From the NCBI RefSeq assembly GCF_017912555.1, contig NZ_JAERSD010000001.1:202162-266161 (forward strand): a DNA stretch of 64,000 nt. Reading direction: 5' to 3'. The stretch comes from Bacillus sp. REN3 (lineage in GTDB: Bacteria > Bacillota > Bacilli > Bacillales > Cytobacillaceae). Made by a program: the position numbers and the translations under genes. Each line of letters begins with the position of its first letter. Position 1 is the first letter of the stretch. Under the pieces are notes generated by a model. That model saw nothing but the letters and a program-made list of their open reading frames with translations, was not told the origin of the DNA and did no database searches. This document shows positions 43,415 through 51,540 of the stretch, piece by piece.

Positions 43415-45610
43415 ATGCTAGATACAAAACTATCACGGCGTGGCTTCATTAAAGCATCTGCAGCGACAGCTGCGCTGGCATCCGCTGGGACAGTGGGCTT
43501 CAATCAATGGAGCAGCGAATATGTTAAAGCTGGCGGAAACACAGATATAAAGGAAATAGCCAGTACATGCAACGCCTGTTCAAGTAAGTGCGGGATGATT
43601 GGACATGTAAAGAATGGCCGTTTATGGAAGCTTACTGGCCACCCGGACCATCCCTATTCAAAAGGAAAGCTATGTGCGAGAGGACACGGTTACGCGACAG
43701 TGGTCTATTCTCCAGACAGGCTGACAGAGCCATTGAAACGAACAGCAGATGGAAAATTCAAGCCGATTTCATGGGAACAGGCTTATAAGGAAATTGCTGA
43801 AAAATTGGACAAAATCATCAAGGAACACGGCCCTCAGGCAGTTGCCTTGACGGAAGACCCAAGAGCGACAGGCAAGTTTTATTCCCCACGGTTCATCAAT
43901 GCCCTTGGATCATCCAACTATTATACGCATCACGTCGTCTGCTCGAACTCCCGGGATGCAGGTTTCCTGCATACTGTAGGCGTGACTTCCACCAGCGCAG
44001 ACATAAGCAATGCGAAATATATCATGTTCATCGGCAGAAGCTACGGGGATGGAATCCGGCCGGGCTCAGTCCTGTCCCTGGCTGCGGCAAAGGACAATGG
44101 AGCGAAAATAGTCATTGTCGATCCTCGCTTGAACAATACCGGGAACCTTGCGACCGAGTGGCTTGCAATCCGGCCCGGAACGGACCTGGCACTTATTCTG
44201 GCCATGTCACATGTCCTGATAAAAGAAAACCTGCATGATATTGAATTCATCAAGAAATATACAATCGGATTTGATGAATATGCAAAGGAACTTAAGAAAT
44301 ATACTCCTCAATGGGCTGAAGGCATTACCGGCATCCCTGCGGACGCCATCACTCGAATCGCGATTGACATGGGAAAAGCGAAACCAAAGGCTTTGATCGA
44401 GCAATCATGGCGCGGAGCGTTTGGCTGCAACTATGAAAATAGCACGGAAACCGGAAGGGCAGTAGCACTGTTCAACGCCTTGCTGGGCAACTACCAGCAG
44501 AAGGGAGGCAGCATTTTCGGAGGGAAGCCTAAATTGGGCAAACTGGATGAAAAGAAGTATCCTAATCCTCCTGAACCAGAGTCACCAAAGGCAGGTTCTG
44601 AAAGCTTCCCGCTTGCCTATAAGGAGCATGGAGTCGCCACGATCGTTGCCAAGGAAGCGCTCGAAGGGAAAATGAAGGCAGCTATCTATTATCATTCGAA
44701 CGCAGCGCTTGGATACGGCAATCCAAAGGTCATGAAAGAAGCACTTTCCAAAATGGACCTTGTCGTTGCCATTGATGTTCAGATGTCAGAGACTGCCCAG
44801 CTTGCACACTATGTGCTGCCGGATGTGACCTATATTGAACGCGATGAAGTCATTGAAGGCTTATCAGGTAAAGTTCCTGGCATTGCCCTTCGCCAGAGGA
44901 TGGTAGAAAAAGTCCATCCGAAGACAAAGCCAATCGATCAAATCTATACAGAATTAGCCGAGGCTTGCGGTGTCAGCCAGTACTTCAACTTTACGCTCGA
45001 TGAACTGAATGAAGCGATGCTTGCCCCAACCGGCATCAGCTACAAGGAATTAAGGGAAAAAGGAACAATCATGTTTCCTGAAGAAGAGATTGTCATCGGT
45101 GAAATGCCTGAATTGAAAACTCCTTCAAAAAAGATTGAGTTTTTCAGTGAGACTTACAAAGAAGCAGGCTTCAAGCCTATAGTCGAGTGGGTAGAGCCAA
45201 AAGTTAGCCCTGCTGACGACTCTTTCCGGCTGATCACCGGAAAACAGGCAATCCACAGCCATACACAGACAGCAAATATCCCTATTCTGATGCAGATTAC
45301 AAAGGACTATGACCTAGAAAGAATCTGGATCAATCCTAAGCGCGCAAAAGCACTCGGCATCAAAGACGGCGATATGGTCGAAGTGAAATCCAGTGAGGCA
45401 ACGAGTAAGGTTCGTGTGAAAGTAACGGAGAAAATCCATCCGGAAGCTATCTTTGTCCCAAGCCATTACGGTATTACATCAAAAGATTTAAAAACAGGAG
45501 TAGGCATTGGTTTTGGCTATATGGAACACGTTCCATTCGATTTTGAAAAGTGGAGTGGAGCTGGAAATATCCAGGAGGTAATTGTCAAGGTGAGGAAGGT
45601 GAGAGGCTGA
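43415..45610 (+). CDS. Tat-exported molybdopterin oxidoreductase, PsrA/PhsA-like
   Basis: A 731-residue DMSO-reductase-superfamily catalytic subunit. The Tat motif SRRGFIK (residues 7-13) precedes a hydrophobic alanine-rich segment. A 4Fe-4S site follows with C52, C55, C59 and C87. The probable molybdenum ligand is C176 in HHVVCSNSRDAGF, as in polysulfide and thiosulfate reductases. The C-terminal cofactor domain contains RLITGKQAIHSHTQ and VPSHYGI. With the next two genes it forms an A-B-C complex on the outer face of the membrane. The substrate (polysulfide, thiosulfate, tetrathionate or another oxyanion) cannot be told from sequence alone. Confidence 0.88.
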   Translation: MLDTKLSRRGFIKASAATAALASAGTVGFNQWSSEYVKAGGNTDIKEIASTCNACSSKCGMIGHVKNGRLWKLTGHPDHPYSKGKLCARGHGYATVVYSPDRLTEPLKRTADGKFKPISWEQAYKEIAEKLDKIIKEHGPQAVALTEDPRATGKFYSPRFINALGSSNYYTHHVVCSNSRDAGFLHTVGVTSTSADISNAKYIMFIGRSYGDGIRPGSVLSLAAAKDNGAKIVIVDPRLNNTGNLATEWLAIRPGTDLALILAMSHVLIKENLHDIEFIKKYTIGFDEYAKELKKYTPQWAEGITGIPADAITRIAIDMGKAKPKALIEQSWRGAFGCNYENSTETGRAVALFNALLGNYQQKGGSIFGGKPKLGKLDEKKYPNPPEPESPKAGSESFPLAYKEHGVATIVAKEALEGKMKAAIYYHSNAALGYGNPKVMKEALSKMDLVVAIDVQMSETAQLAHYVLPDVTYIERDEVIEGLSGKVPGIALRQRMVEKVHPKTKPIDQIYTELAEACGVSQYFNFTLDELNEAMLAPTGISYKELREKGTIMFPEEEIVIGEMPELKTPSKKIEFFSETYKEAGFKPIVEWVEPKVSPADDSFRLITGKQAIHSHTQTANIPILMQITKDYDLERIWINPKRAKALGIKDGDMVEVKSSEATSKVRVKVTEKIHPEAIFVPSHYGITSKDLKTGVGIGFGYMEHVPFDFEKWSGAGNIQEVIVKVRKVRG

Positions 45611-46146
45611 TGGCACGCTATGGAATGTTGATCGATACCAGAAAATGTGTGGGCTGTTATGCATGCCGGGTTAGCTGCCAAATGCAAAATGAGCTTCCGG
45701 TCGAAGAGTCATTCATCAAGTTTTATGAAAAAGAGACAGGTACGTTCCCGAATGTCAGGAATGAAGTCATCCCCGTTCAATGTCAGCATTGTGAGGATGC
45801 TCCATGTGAAAGTGTATGTCCGACGAAAGCAACGTACACAACAGAAGAGGGAATTGTCCTCGTAGACGCAGATAAATGCATTGGCTGTAAATACTGTATG
45901 GTTGCATGCCCGTATAATGCCAGGACGCAGGAACACAGTACAGGGGTAGTGGAAAAATGCCGCTTCTGTGCAGAATTGGTGGCTGAAGGCAAACAGCCTG
46001 CATGTGTCAGCACCTGTATCAGCAATGCCAGGATCTTTGGCGATCTCGACGATCCGAACAGCGAAGTATCAAAGGCAATTGTCAGGCTCAATGCCAAACC
46101 ATTAAGGCCTGACCTGGGTAAATCAAAAATCTACTACGTGAGGTGA
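45610..46146 (+). CDS. Four-cluster iron-sulfur electron transfer subunit, PsrB-like
   Basis: A 178-residue DmsB/PsrB/NrfC-type subunit. Four cysteine sets are complete: CVGCYACRVSCQM, CQHCEDAPCESVCP, CIGCKYCMVACP and CRFCAELVAEGKQPACVSTC. It passes electrons from the membrane subunit to the molybdenum subunit. No signal peptide is present, so it is probably co-exported with the Tat-targeted catalytic subunit. ATG overlaps the previous stop (TGATG) and follows GGAAGGTGAGAG; 20 upstream codons overlap the catalytic gene. Confidence 0.92.
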   Translation: MARYGMLIDTRKCVGCYACRVSCQMQNELPVEESFIKFYEKETGTFPNVRNEVIPVQCQHCEDAPCESVCPTKATYTTEEGIVLVDADKCIGCKYCMVACPYNARTQEHSTGVVEKCRFCAELVAEGKQPACVSTCISNARIFGDLDDPNSEVSKAIVRLNAKPLRPDLGKSKIYYVR

Positions 46147-46151
46147 GTATG

Positions 46152-47048
46152 ATGGTTTGGGGAAATATAATTGCCGCGTATTTGTTTTTAGCAGGACTCA
46201 GCGCGGGGGCATTCCTTACATCCTCCTATGTATCCAGAAAATATCCGGATGCTGTAACGGTAAGGGTCATCGGAAGGCTGATCAGCCCTGTATTGATGGG
46301 AATCGGGCTCCTGCTGCTGATTGTTGATGCGGAAGCAGGTTTGAAAAACCCTTTGCGCTTCATCTATCTGTTTACGAATCTTAGTTCTGTCATGACGATC
46401 GGTACGTATTTCATCAGTTTCTTCATGTTGGCAGCTGTCTTCATTGCCCTGATGGAATTGCTGAAAAAGGACGTCAATAAGCTGGTTGAGTACGCAGGCA
46501 TTGTTTTTGCCATCGCGACAGCGATCTATACAGGATTCCTGATTGGTGTCGTCGGGTCGGTACCGTTATGGAACACTGCGATTTTGCCAATCCTGTTCGT
46601 CGTATCGGCTATATCCACTGGTATCGCCGGAACAATGCTCGTTTCAGCACTCATTGATAGAAGTGTCGTGCACAAGGTTTTGTCAGTGAAGAAAATCCAC
46701 CTGGCATTGCTTGTTGCAGAAGTATTCCTGATTTTCACGATGTTCCTGATTACTTCTTCATCGAATGAAGCGGCCGCAGAATCAGTCGCGATGCTTGTTT
46801 CCGGTGAATATAGCACGCTTTTCTGGTTCGGCCTGATTGCTATGGGCTTGATCCTTCCAATCATTATCGAGTCACTGGAATTATACAATGAAAAAAAACT
46901 TGGGCACAGCAAGGCCGGTCTTGAAGTTGCTGCAGCAGGATCACATGGTATCGCTGGTACACTCGTGACCGAAACGGCAGTCCTTGCCGGTGGATTCATC
47001 CTCCGCTACCTGCTGCTTGCGGCAGCAGTGCCAATCGCGTTCTTATAA
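46152..47048 (+). CDS. NrfD/PsrC-type membrane quinol-oxidising subunit
   Basis: A 298-residue integral membrane protein of the NrfD/PsrC family with about eight hydrophobic helices. It starts VWGNIIAAYLFLAGLSAGAF, the family N-terminal signature. It would oxidise menaquinol and anchor the iron-sulfur subunit. It has no haem-ligand pattern beyond this fold. ATG at 46152 is 6 bp from GAGGTG; a GTG at 46143 and an ATG at 46149 are alternatives. The gene overlaps or abuts the PsrB-like stop, so the three subunits are co-translated. Confidence 0.88.
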   Translation: MVWGNIIAAYLFLAGLSAGAFLTSSYVSRKYPDAVTVRVIGRLISPVLMGIGLLLLIVDAEAGLKNPLRFIYLFTNLSSVMTIGTYFISFFMLAAVFIALMELLKKDVNKLVEYAGIVFAIATAIYTGFLIGVVGSVPLWNTAILPILFVVSAISTGIAGTMLVSALIDRSVVHKVLSVKKIHLALLVAEVFLIFTMFLITSSSNEAAAESVAMLVSGEYSTLFWFGLIAMGLILPIIIESLELYNEKKLGHSKAGLEVAAAGSHGIAGTLVTETAVLAGGFILRYLLLAAAVPIAFL

Positions 47049-47057
47049 AATTCGTAA

Positions 47058-47089
47058 GCCTGGACTGATGCAGTTCAGGCTTTCTTGTT
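47058..47089 (+). terminator. Intrinsic terminator after the molybdoenzyme operon
   Basis: AGCCTGGACT and AGTTCAGGCT arms with one G-U pair and a GATGC loop, then TTCTTG. Confidence 0.8.
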
Positions 47090-47149
47090 GTCTACCAGGA
47101 ACTTATAAAATTCTTTAGTTGTGGATAATTACATGCAGTATTCTGAATC

Positions 47150-47326
47150 CAGCTAGAGCCCTAGCCACTCGAGAAGCTTCAGTCCCGTCGAAGAAAACAA
47201 AAGAACGACTTCACTGTCAGGCCGCATGAAGGACACAGATGTCCTTGTGCAGACGTAGCCGCAGTGTACTGCGATCTTATAGCCGGCCAGCGCTTGCAGG
47301 GGCTGAACGAAGCACTTGCGCTTTTC
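47150..47326 (-). repeat. Interspersed repeat, family B (diverged, minus strand)
   Basis: Reading the minus strand, this stretch aligns with 63638-63800: for example GGCCAGCGCTTG on the plus strand here is the complement of CAAGCGCTGGCC at 63660, and GACTTCACTGTCAGGCC at 47208 is the complement of GGCCTGACAGTGAAGTC at 63730. It is more diverged than the copy at 250. It lies in the 520-bp gap between the molybdoenzyme operon and two small genes; the rest of that gap holds only the terminator at 47058. Confidence 0.65.
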
Positions 47327-47571
47327 GTTCTGCAATAAGAAAGAACTCAGCAAGAAGAAGATAGGACACATTGGTCTCAGGAAAAAGCGAAAGAAAGGGA
47401 GTCTTCTTCTGGAAAGGTTAAAAAAATGAAACTATTTTCCTCTTTATTATGACATGGCAAAGTGGTAAAGTGTTTGGTAACAAATTGCCCCGATCCTTGC
47501 AAAAATCTAAGTTTGACATAACGAGTTTATGGGAAAATGAGAGTTAACAGTTAATGATAATGAGGGCGATT

Positions 47572-47715
47572 ATGGAAAACAACTTTGAATTTTACATGTT
47601 CCGTGAGGAGCTTAGAAAGCTCCATATTGAATATCGACGATGCCATGATATAAAGGTGAAACAGGAAATATCAAAAGATATTGAGCTATTGGAAAACGCG
47701 CTGGAAAATTTGTGA
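47572..47715 (+). CDS. Small helical protein, 47 residues
   Basis: A 47-codon ORF (MENNFEFYMFREELRKLHIE, then YRRCHDIKVKQEISKDIELL, ENALENL) predicted as two charged helices. It is about the size of Spo0E-type phosphatases or Fur-regulated small proteins but lacks the SxxxD signature of Spo0E. GAGGGCGAT upstream is a poor ribosome site. It lies 19 bp before the next gene, so the two are probably co-transcribed. Not recognised. Confidence 0.45.
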   Translation: MENNFEFYMFREELRKLHIEYRRCHDIKVKQEISKDIELLENALENL

Positions 47716-47734
47716 TTGACGCAGGAGAATTTGT

Positions 47735-48067
47735 ATGGAAAAACTACTGAATGACCAGGAATTTTTTCAATTATGTGAAACTGCCTCGCTGGAAGAAATG
47801 GCAGTCAGGTTGACTGAGGGCAATATCAGGGGACTGGAAAACATTGCCCTGAGGTCGATTTCCACCAGGAAAACACTGCCATTGCCAGTCAGGAATGTAC
47901 TGCTTGCCTATTTTTTCAACACATTTGCCAATGAGGTATATGATCGGAATGATCTTGCAAGGATTTATGATTATTGGACATCCGAAGGGATCCAGACATT
48001 GCCGCAGGCAATCGGTAAAACTAGTGAGGATATTACGCAGGTTTTGAAGAAACTGAAAGAATCTTGA
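47735..48067 (+). CDS. Small protein resembling the DnaB_2/DnaD-type domain
   Basis: A 110-residue soluble protein. The stretch LPLPVRNVLLAYFFNTFANE followed by ARIYDYWTSEGIQTLPQAIG resembles the C-terminal domain of replication-initiation helicase loaders (a proline, valine, asparagine-valine-leucine helix and then a W-x-I-x-T helix). It has no other domain, so a replication role is not implied. It starts after CAGGAGAAT with ATG. A terminator follows at once. The family call is tentative. Confidence 0.6.
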   Translation: MEKLLNDQEFFQLCETASLEEMAVRLTEGNIRGLENIALRSISTRKTLPLPVRNVLLAYFFNTFANEVYDRNDLARIYDYWTSEGIQTLPQAIGKTSEDITQVLKKLKES

Positions 48068-48081
48068 TCCTGAACATGAGA

Positions 48082-48109
48082 GCAGGCTGCCATTTGCAGT
48101 CTGCTTTTT
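48082..48109 (+). terminator. Intrinsic terminator after the DnaB_2-like gene
   Basis: GCAGGCTGC and GCAGTCTGC arms with one G-U pair and a short loop, then TTTTT. Confidence 0.88.
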
Positions 48110-48616
48110 GGTGTTTTGAAAAATTCCAGGTTAACCGCTTCCATCCGGGCCTTATTTTTGCCGATTGGACAAACGCCAGCCATTGAAATACAGCAGGGCG
48201 GCATGTTAGGGCATCCCATTCACTGTGCACTTCAATACAAGGCAGCAGGATAGATTATCAGGACCAGAAGCAGGGCAGGAGAATAGGTTTCCTCCTGGTC
48301 CGTCAGGTGAATGCGGAGATATTCCTGGATACGCAGCTGCCGACCATCGAAGTGTAAGAGGGATGCAGGTGCAGTGACGCTTCAGCCGCTAGAAAACAGA
48401 AGCTTTTTAGAAAAAAAGAAACAGTTAATTTAGTCTTGATTCTCTCGTTTAAACGCATGGCTTTCCTTAGTATAGCGAAGGCTTGTGACAATTTTGAATA
48501 CTGGCCGCCAAGTTCACCTATTGTTAATAAACATTCGGACCAAGCCTGAAAAAAGAGTTTAAAATGAGAGTAAGGATGTTGAACTGCCCGTAGGCATAAG
48601 TTCTTTGGAGGATACT
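48110..48616. other. Gene-free interval upstream of the two-component system
   Basis: About 500 bp with no supported gene. It has a perfect 7-bp inverted repeat, GGACCAG at 48261 and CTGGTCC at 48295, and within it a competing CAGGAG/CTCCTG pair that uses the same 3' arm. No promoter of good quality was found for the kinase. Confidence 0.5.
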
Positions 48617-49660
48617 ATGAGGATACAAAAGGAATACCTGCAGAAAGTTGTCGATCTCTTGCCTGAGGGGATCATCATCATGGATAAGGAACGGATGATC
48701 CATTATCTGAATGGACAGGCTGCCGCCATGACAGGGTGGAAGCTAGGCGAATCGGTCCCATACTGTACGTATTGCCAGCAACGTGAAGTTGGAGATGATG
48801 AAAATCGATGCATTTTAACGGCTGAAGAGCCAATCCCCTTCTTCCATTCTCATATGGCTGTTTACGAAGGGCTTGAAGAGTTTGAAATGTCATTGAAAAA
48901 GCTGGATTGGGAGGAGCAGGAGTTTTTTATGCTTCAGATACGGAGGCCTGTCCAGAATGAAAACAGTGAAAGGGCGAGGTTCCATGAATTGCTTGTCCAG
49001 GAAACAATGCTCGCGCAGGAAGCGGAGAGGAAAAGGATAGCAAGGGAATTGCATGATCATATCGGGCAAAGTGTCTACAGTATTTTTCTTGGACTCGAAG
49101 TAATCAAGCAGAATATAAATGATGAAACACATCAAACGCATGTCGCGAATATGATCAATGTCATGGAAAAGACTTTAACTGACATTAAGCACCTGACCAA
49201 AAGCCTCAGACCGGAAATCGTGTACCATCTTGGATTGGAAAAATCGCTCCTCGAGGCTGCAAAGGATTGGATGAAGCTGTACCAGATCGATATCATCCTT
49301 GAAATGGACATCGATGAACAAGATGAATTCGATCCCGAGAAGGAACTCCATCTTTTCCGGGTCATCCAGGAGAGTGTAAGCAATGCGGTTAGGCACGGAA
49401 AGGCAACCCGGATTTCAATCAATCTAAAATCCTATCACGGCTATCTTTTCTTTTATATAAATGATAATGGATGTGGATTCAAGCCTGAAGGCTGCAAATT
49501 TAAAGGTCTTGGGCTTAAGCACATGTATGAAAGATGCAAAATGCTCCAAGGGGACATCAGGTGGATGAGCAAACAAGGCGGCCCTACACGTGTTGAAGGA
49601 TTTGTATCGTTACTTAAGAATGAGGGAGAGGCTGAGAATGAACTTAATGATTGTCGATGA
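48617..49660 (+). CDS. NreB-like PAS sensor histidine kinase
   Basis: A 347-residue soluble kinase without membrane helices. The N-terminal PAS domain (LLPEGIIIMDKERMIHYLNG) contains C50, C53 and C65 in the spacing CxxC-x11-C. This is the spacing of the oxygen-labile 4Fe-4S site in staphylococcal NreB (CxxC-x11-CxxC), with threonine at the position of the fourth cysteine. The HisKA_3 box is RELHDHIGQSV, and the ATPase has ESVSNAVRHG and NDNGCGF. ATG at 48617 follows TTGGAGGAT. The stop overlaps the regulator gene by 23 bp. It probably senses oxygen or redox and controls the nearby molybdoenzyme. Confidence 0.85.
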   Translation: MRIQKEYLQKVVDLLPEGIIIMDKERMIHYLNGQAAAMTGWKLGESVPYCTYCQQREVGDDENRCILTAEEPIPFFHSHMAVYEGLEEFEMSLKKLDWEEQEFFMLQIRRPVQNENSERARFHELLVQETMLAQEAERKRIARELHDHIGQSVYSIFLGLEVIKQNINDETHQTHVANMINVMEKTLTDIKHLTKSLRPEIVYHLGLEKSLLEAAKDWMKLYQIDIILEMDIDEQDEFDPEKELHLFRVIQESVSNAVRHGKATRISINLKSYHGYLFFYINDNGCGFKPEGCKFKGLGLKHMYERCKMLQGDIRWMSKQGGPTRVEGFVSLLKNEGEAENELNDCR

Positions 49661-50264
49661 CCATGAAATCGTCCGGGATGGATTAGCCATGCTCTTGCAG
49701 CAATCATTCTGTATTGATGCGAAAATCTGTGCGTCAGATGGCTACGAGGCATTGAAGGCTGCTGAAAATTTCCCGGCCGACCTGGTATTGCTGGACTTGT
49801 CGATGCCAGGGGGACTTGATGGACTGACTACCCTTGAACGGCTAAGAAAGCTGCTTCCCGAATCGAAAATCGTGATTTTTTCCATGCATGATGATGTTGG
49901 GTACCAGAAGAAAGCATATGAGGCGGGGGCAGATGGATATCTGATCAAACAATTAAGAAAAGATGATCTCATTCAATCACTGGACCATATCCTGGCAAAC
50001 CATAAGGTCTTTGATTCGATTGTTTTGGAAGAGGGTTCCCATGCAGATGCTTATTATCAAATTGACTTGCCGATAACCAAAAGGGAGAAGGAAGTATTCA
50101 TCTTGACCGTAATGGGCTATTCGCAGAAAGATATAGCCGACAGGCTTGATATTTCGGTGAAGACAGTCGAGAATCACCGGCAAAAAATCGGGGAAAAACT
50201 TGAGACCCATAAGCGGTATGATTGGGTCGAGATGGCACGGAAATACAACGTTTTCCAGCTGTGA
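49638..50264 (+). CDS. NarL/FixJ family response regulator (NreC-like)
   Basis: A 208-residue regulator. The receiver domain has acidic pair VDDHEIVRDG, phospho-acceptor aspartate in LVLLDLSMPGG near residue 56 and the lysine of YLIKQL. The C-terminal LuxR-type HTH is ITKREKEVFILTVMGYSQKD followed by IADRLDISVKTVENH. ATG at 49638 follows GGGAGAGG inside the end of the kinase gene, so the pair is translationally coupled. The likely targets are the divergent promoters near 42623. Confidence 0.92.
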   Translation: MNLMIVDDHEIVRDGLAMLLQQSFCIDAKICASDGYEALKAAENFPADLVLLDLSMPGGLDGLTTLERLRKLLPESKIVIFSMHDDVGYQKKAYEAGADGYLIKQLRKDDLIQSLDHILANHKVFDSIVLEEGSHADAYYQIDLPITKREKEVFILTVMGYSQKDIADRLDISVKTVENHRQKIGEKLETHKRYDWVEMARKYNVFQL

Positions 50265-50266
50265 AG

Positions 50267-50296
50267 GAAGCAGGACATGTCCTGCTTCTTTTTTTT
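50267..50296 (+). terminator. Intrinsic terminator after the response regulator
   Basis: GAAGCAGGACA and TGTCCTGCTTC arms are perfect and followed by TTTTTTTT. Confidence 0.9.
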
Positions 50297-50584
50297 CATT
50301 AAATGAGAGTCTGGAAAAGGAACTGGTTCATGTGGGTCAGAAAAAATACCAGGATAGGCAGCTTATAAATGTTTAATGCGAAACGATGCGGACGAATACG
50401 ATAAAAGAGTGAAAAATCTGCAAATCATGGGGATTGTGTGTTGCCGATAAGTTCAATCTGCTAACAGATAATCTGGAATTTCAATAAAGACAAATTATAA
50501 ATACACATTTTTCCAAATTATCATCCCAACCAAGATGTTTTTTGAGATAATGGAAGAAGTATAGACAGAAAGCAGGTGTGATGG

Positions 50585-51526
50585 ATGGAAGTATTGGCGG
50601 TACATCAGCTGTCTAAGAGGTTCAAAGATTTTGATGTGATAAAAAACATTTCTTTTTCAGTCCATAAAGGGGAATCATACGGCCTTTTGGGACCGAATGG
50701 AGCCGGGAAGACAACAACGATCCAGATGGTTTCCGGGCTTTATCCGCCTACATCAGGAAGCATTGAGGTAGCAGGCATCGATATGGTCAAACAGCCGAAA
50801 AAAGCGCAGGGCCTGATTGGCATCGTGCCCCAGGATATCGCGTTGTATCCAACGATAAGCGCTCGAGAGAACCTTATTTTCTGGGGAAGGATGTATGGGC
50901 TCAGGGGCAAGGACCTGCACAGGAGAGTCGAGAAGGTACTCGAAATCATTGGGCTGGGCGACAGGGGAACAGATAGGGTCCAGACCTTTTCGGGGGGAAT
51001 GAAACGGCGAGTGAATATTGCAGCGGCAATCCTCCATAACCCTGAATTATTGATCATGGATGAACCTACTGTAGGGATTGACCCACAATCAAGAACGCAT
51101 ATCCTTGATACCGTAAAACGCCTCAACCAGGAAGGAATGACGGTCATCTATACGAGCCACTATATGGAAGAGGTCCAGTACCTATGCACAAGGATTGGAA
51201 TCATGGACCGCGGTGAGTTCATCGCATCCGGAACGATTTCCGAACTACGGGAGACGATTGGCGACCGATCAAGGATCGTCATGAAGTTTTCAGGCAATAA
51301 ACCGGTTGAAAAACTAGAAGGTCTACTGGCCCATACGTTCTCTAAAAAGGATTTCCAGGTGAAAGGCGGCGAGCTTGCTGTTTTCGACAGGGAGCCCCAA
51401 AACGTGTTGACTGAATTGATCCAGACTGTCACTGGAGCAGGGTATGGAATCTCATCATTAGAAATAGTCGAGCCGAATTTGGAGAGCGTTTTTTTGCATC
51501 TTACAGGACGCAGTCTAAGGGATTAA
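50585..51526 (+). CDS. ABC-2 type exporter ATPase
   Basis: A 313-residue ATPase of the drug/sodium/linearmycin exporter class. Motifs: Walker A GPNGAGKTTT, Q-loop IVPQDIALYP, signature FSGGMKRR, Walker B LLIMDEPTVGID and switch histidine TSHYMEE. The C-terminal 80 residues are the extension typical of this subfamily. The start ATG follows CAGGTGTG. Two permease genes follow directly. Substrate unknown. Confidence 0.92.
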   Translation: MEVLAVHQLSKRFKDFDVIKNISFSVHKGESYGLLGPNGAGKTTTIQMVSGLYPPTSGSIEVAGIDMVKQPKKAQGLIGIVPQDIALYPTISARENLIFWGRMYGLRGKDLHRRVEKVLEIIGLGDRGTDRVQTFSGGMKRRVNIAAAILHNPELLIMDEPTVGIDPQSRTHILDTVKRLNQEGMTVIYTSHYMEEVQYLCTRIGIMDRGEFIASGTISELRETIGDRSRIVMKFSGNKPVEKLEGLLAHTFSKKDFQVKGGELAVFDREPQNVLTELIQTVTGAGYGISSLEIVEPNLESVFLHLTGRSLRD

Positions 51527-51540
51527 GGAGGGTGGGACGG

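Noticed and set aside
43415-45610. Assignment as selenate (SrdA) or arsenate (ArrA) reductase
   Set aside because: Both occur in related bacilli, but the length of 731 residues, the A-B-C gene order and the cysteine at residue 176 fit the PsrA/PhsA type better. Substrate cannot be set by eye.
47550-47580. Fur box before the 47-codon gene
   Set aside because: TTAATGATAATGAG carries one half-site but no matching second half at the 7-1-7 spacing.
47572-47715. Spo0E-family aspartyl phosphatase
   Set aside because: Size and helical character fit, but the SxxxD signature is absent.
48325-48385. Fourth copy of repeat family B
   Set aside because: Only a short stretch (near GACGCTTCAGCCGCTAG) resembles the reverse complement of the family, which is too little to support.
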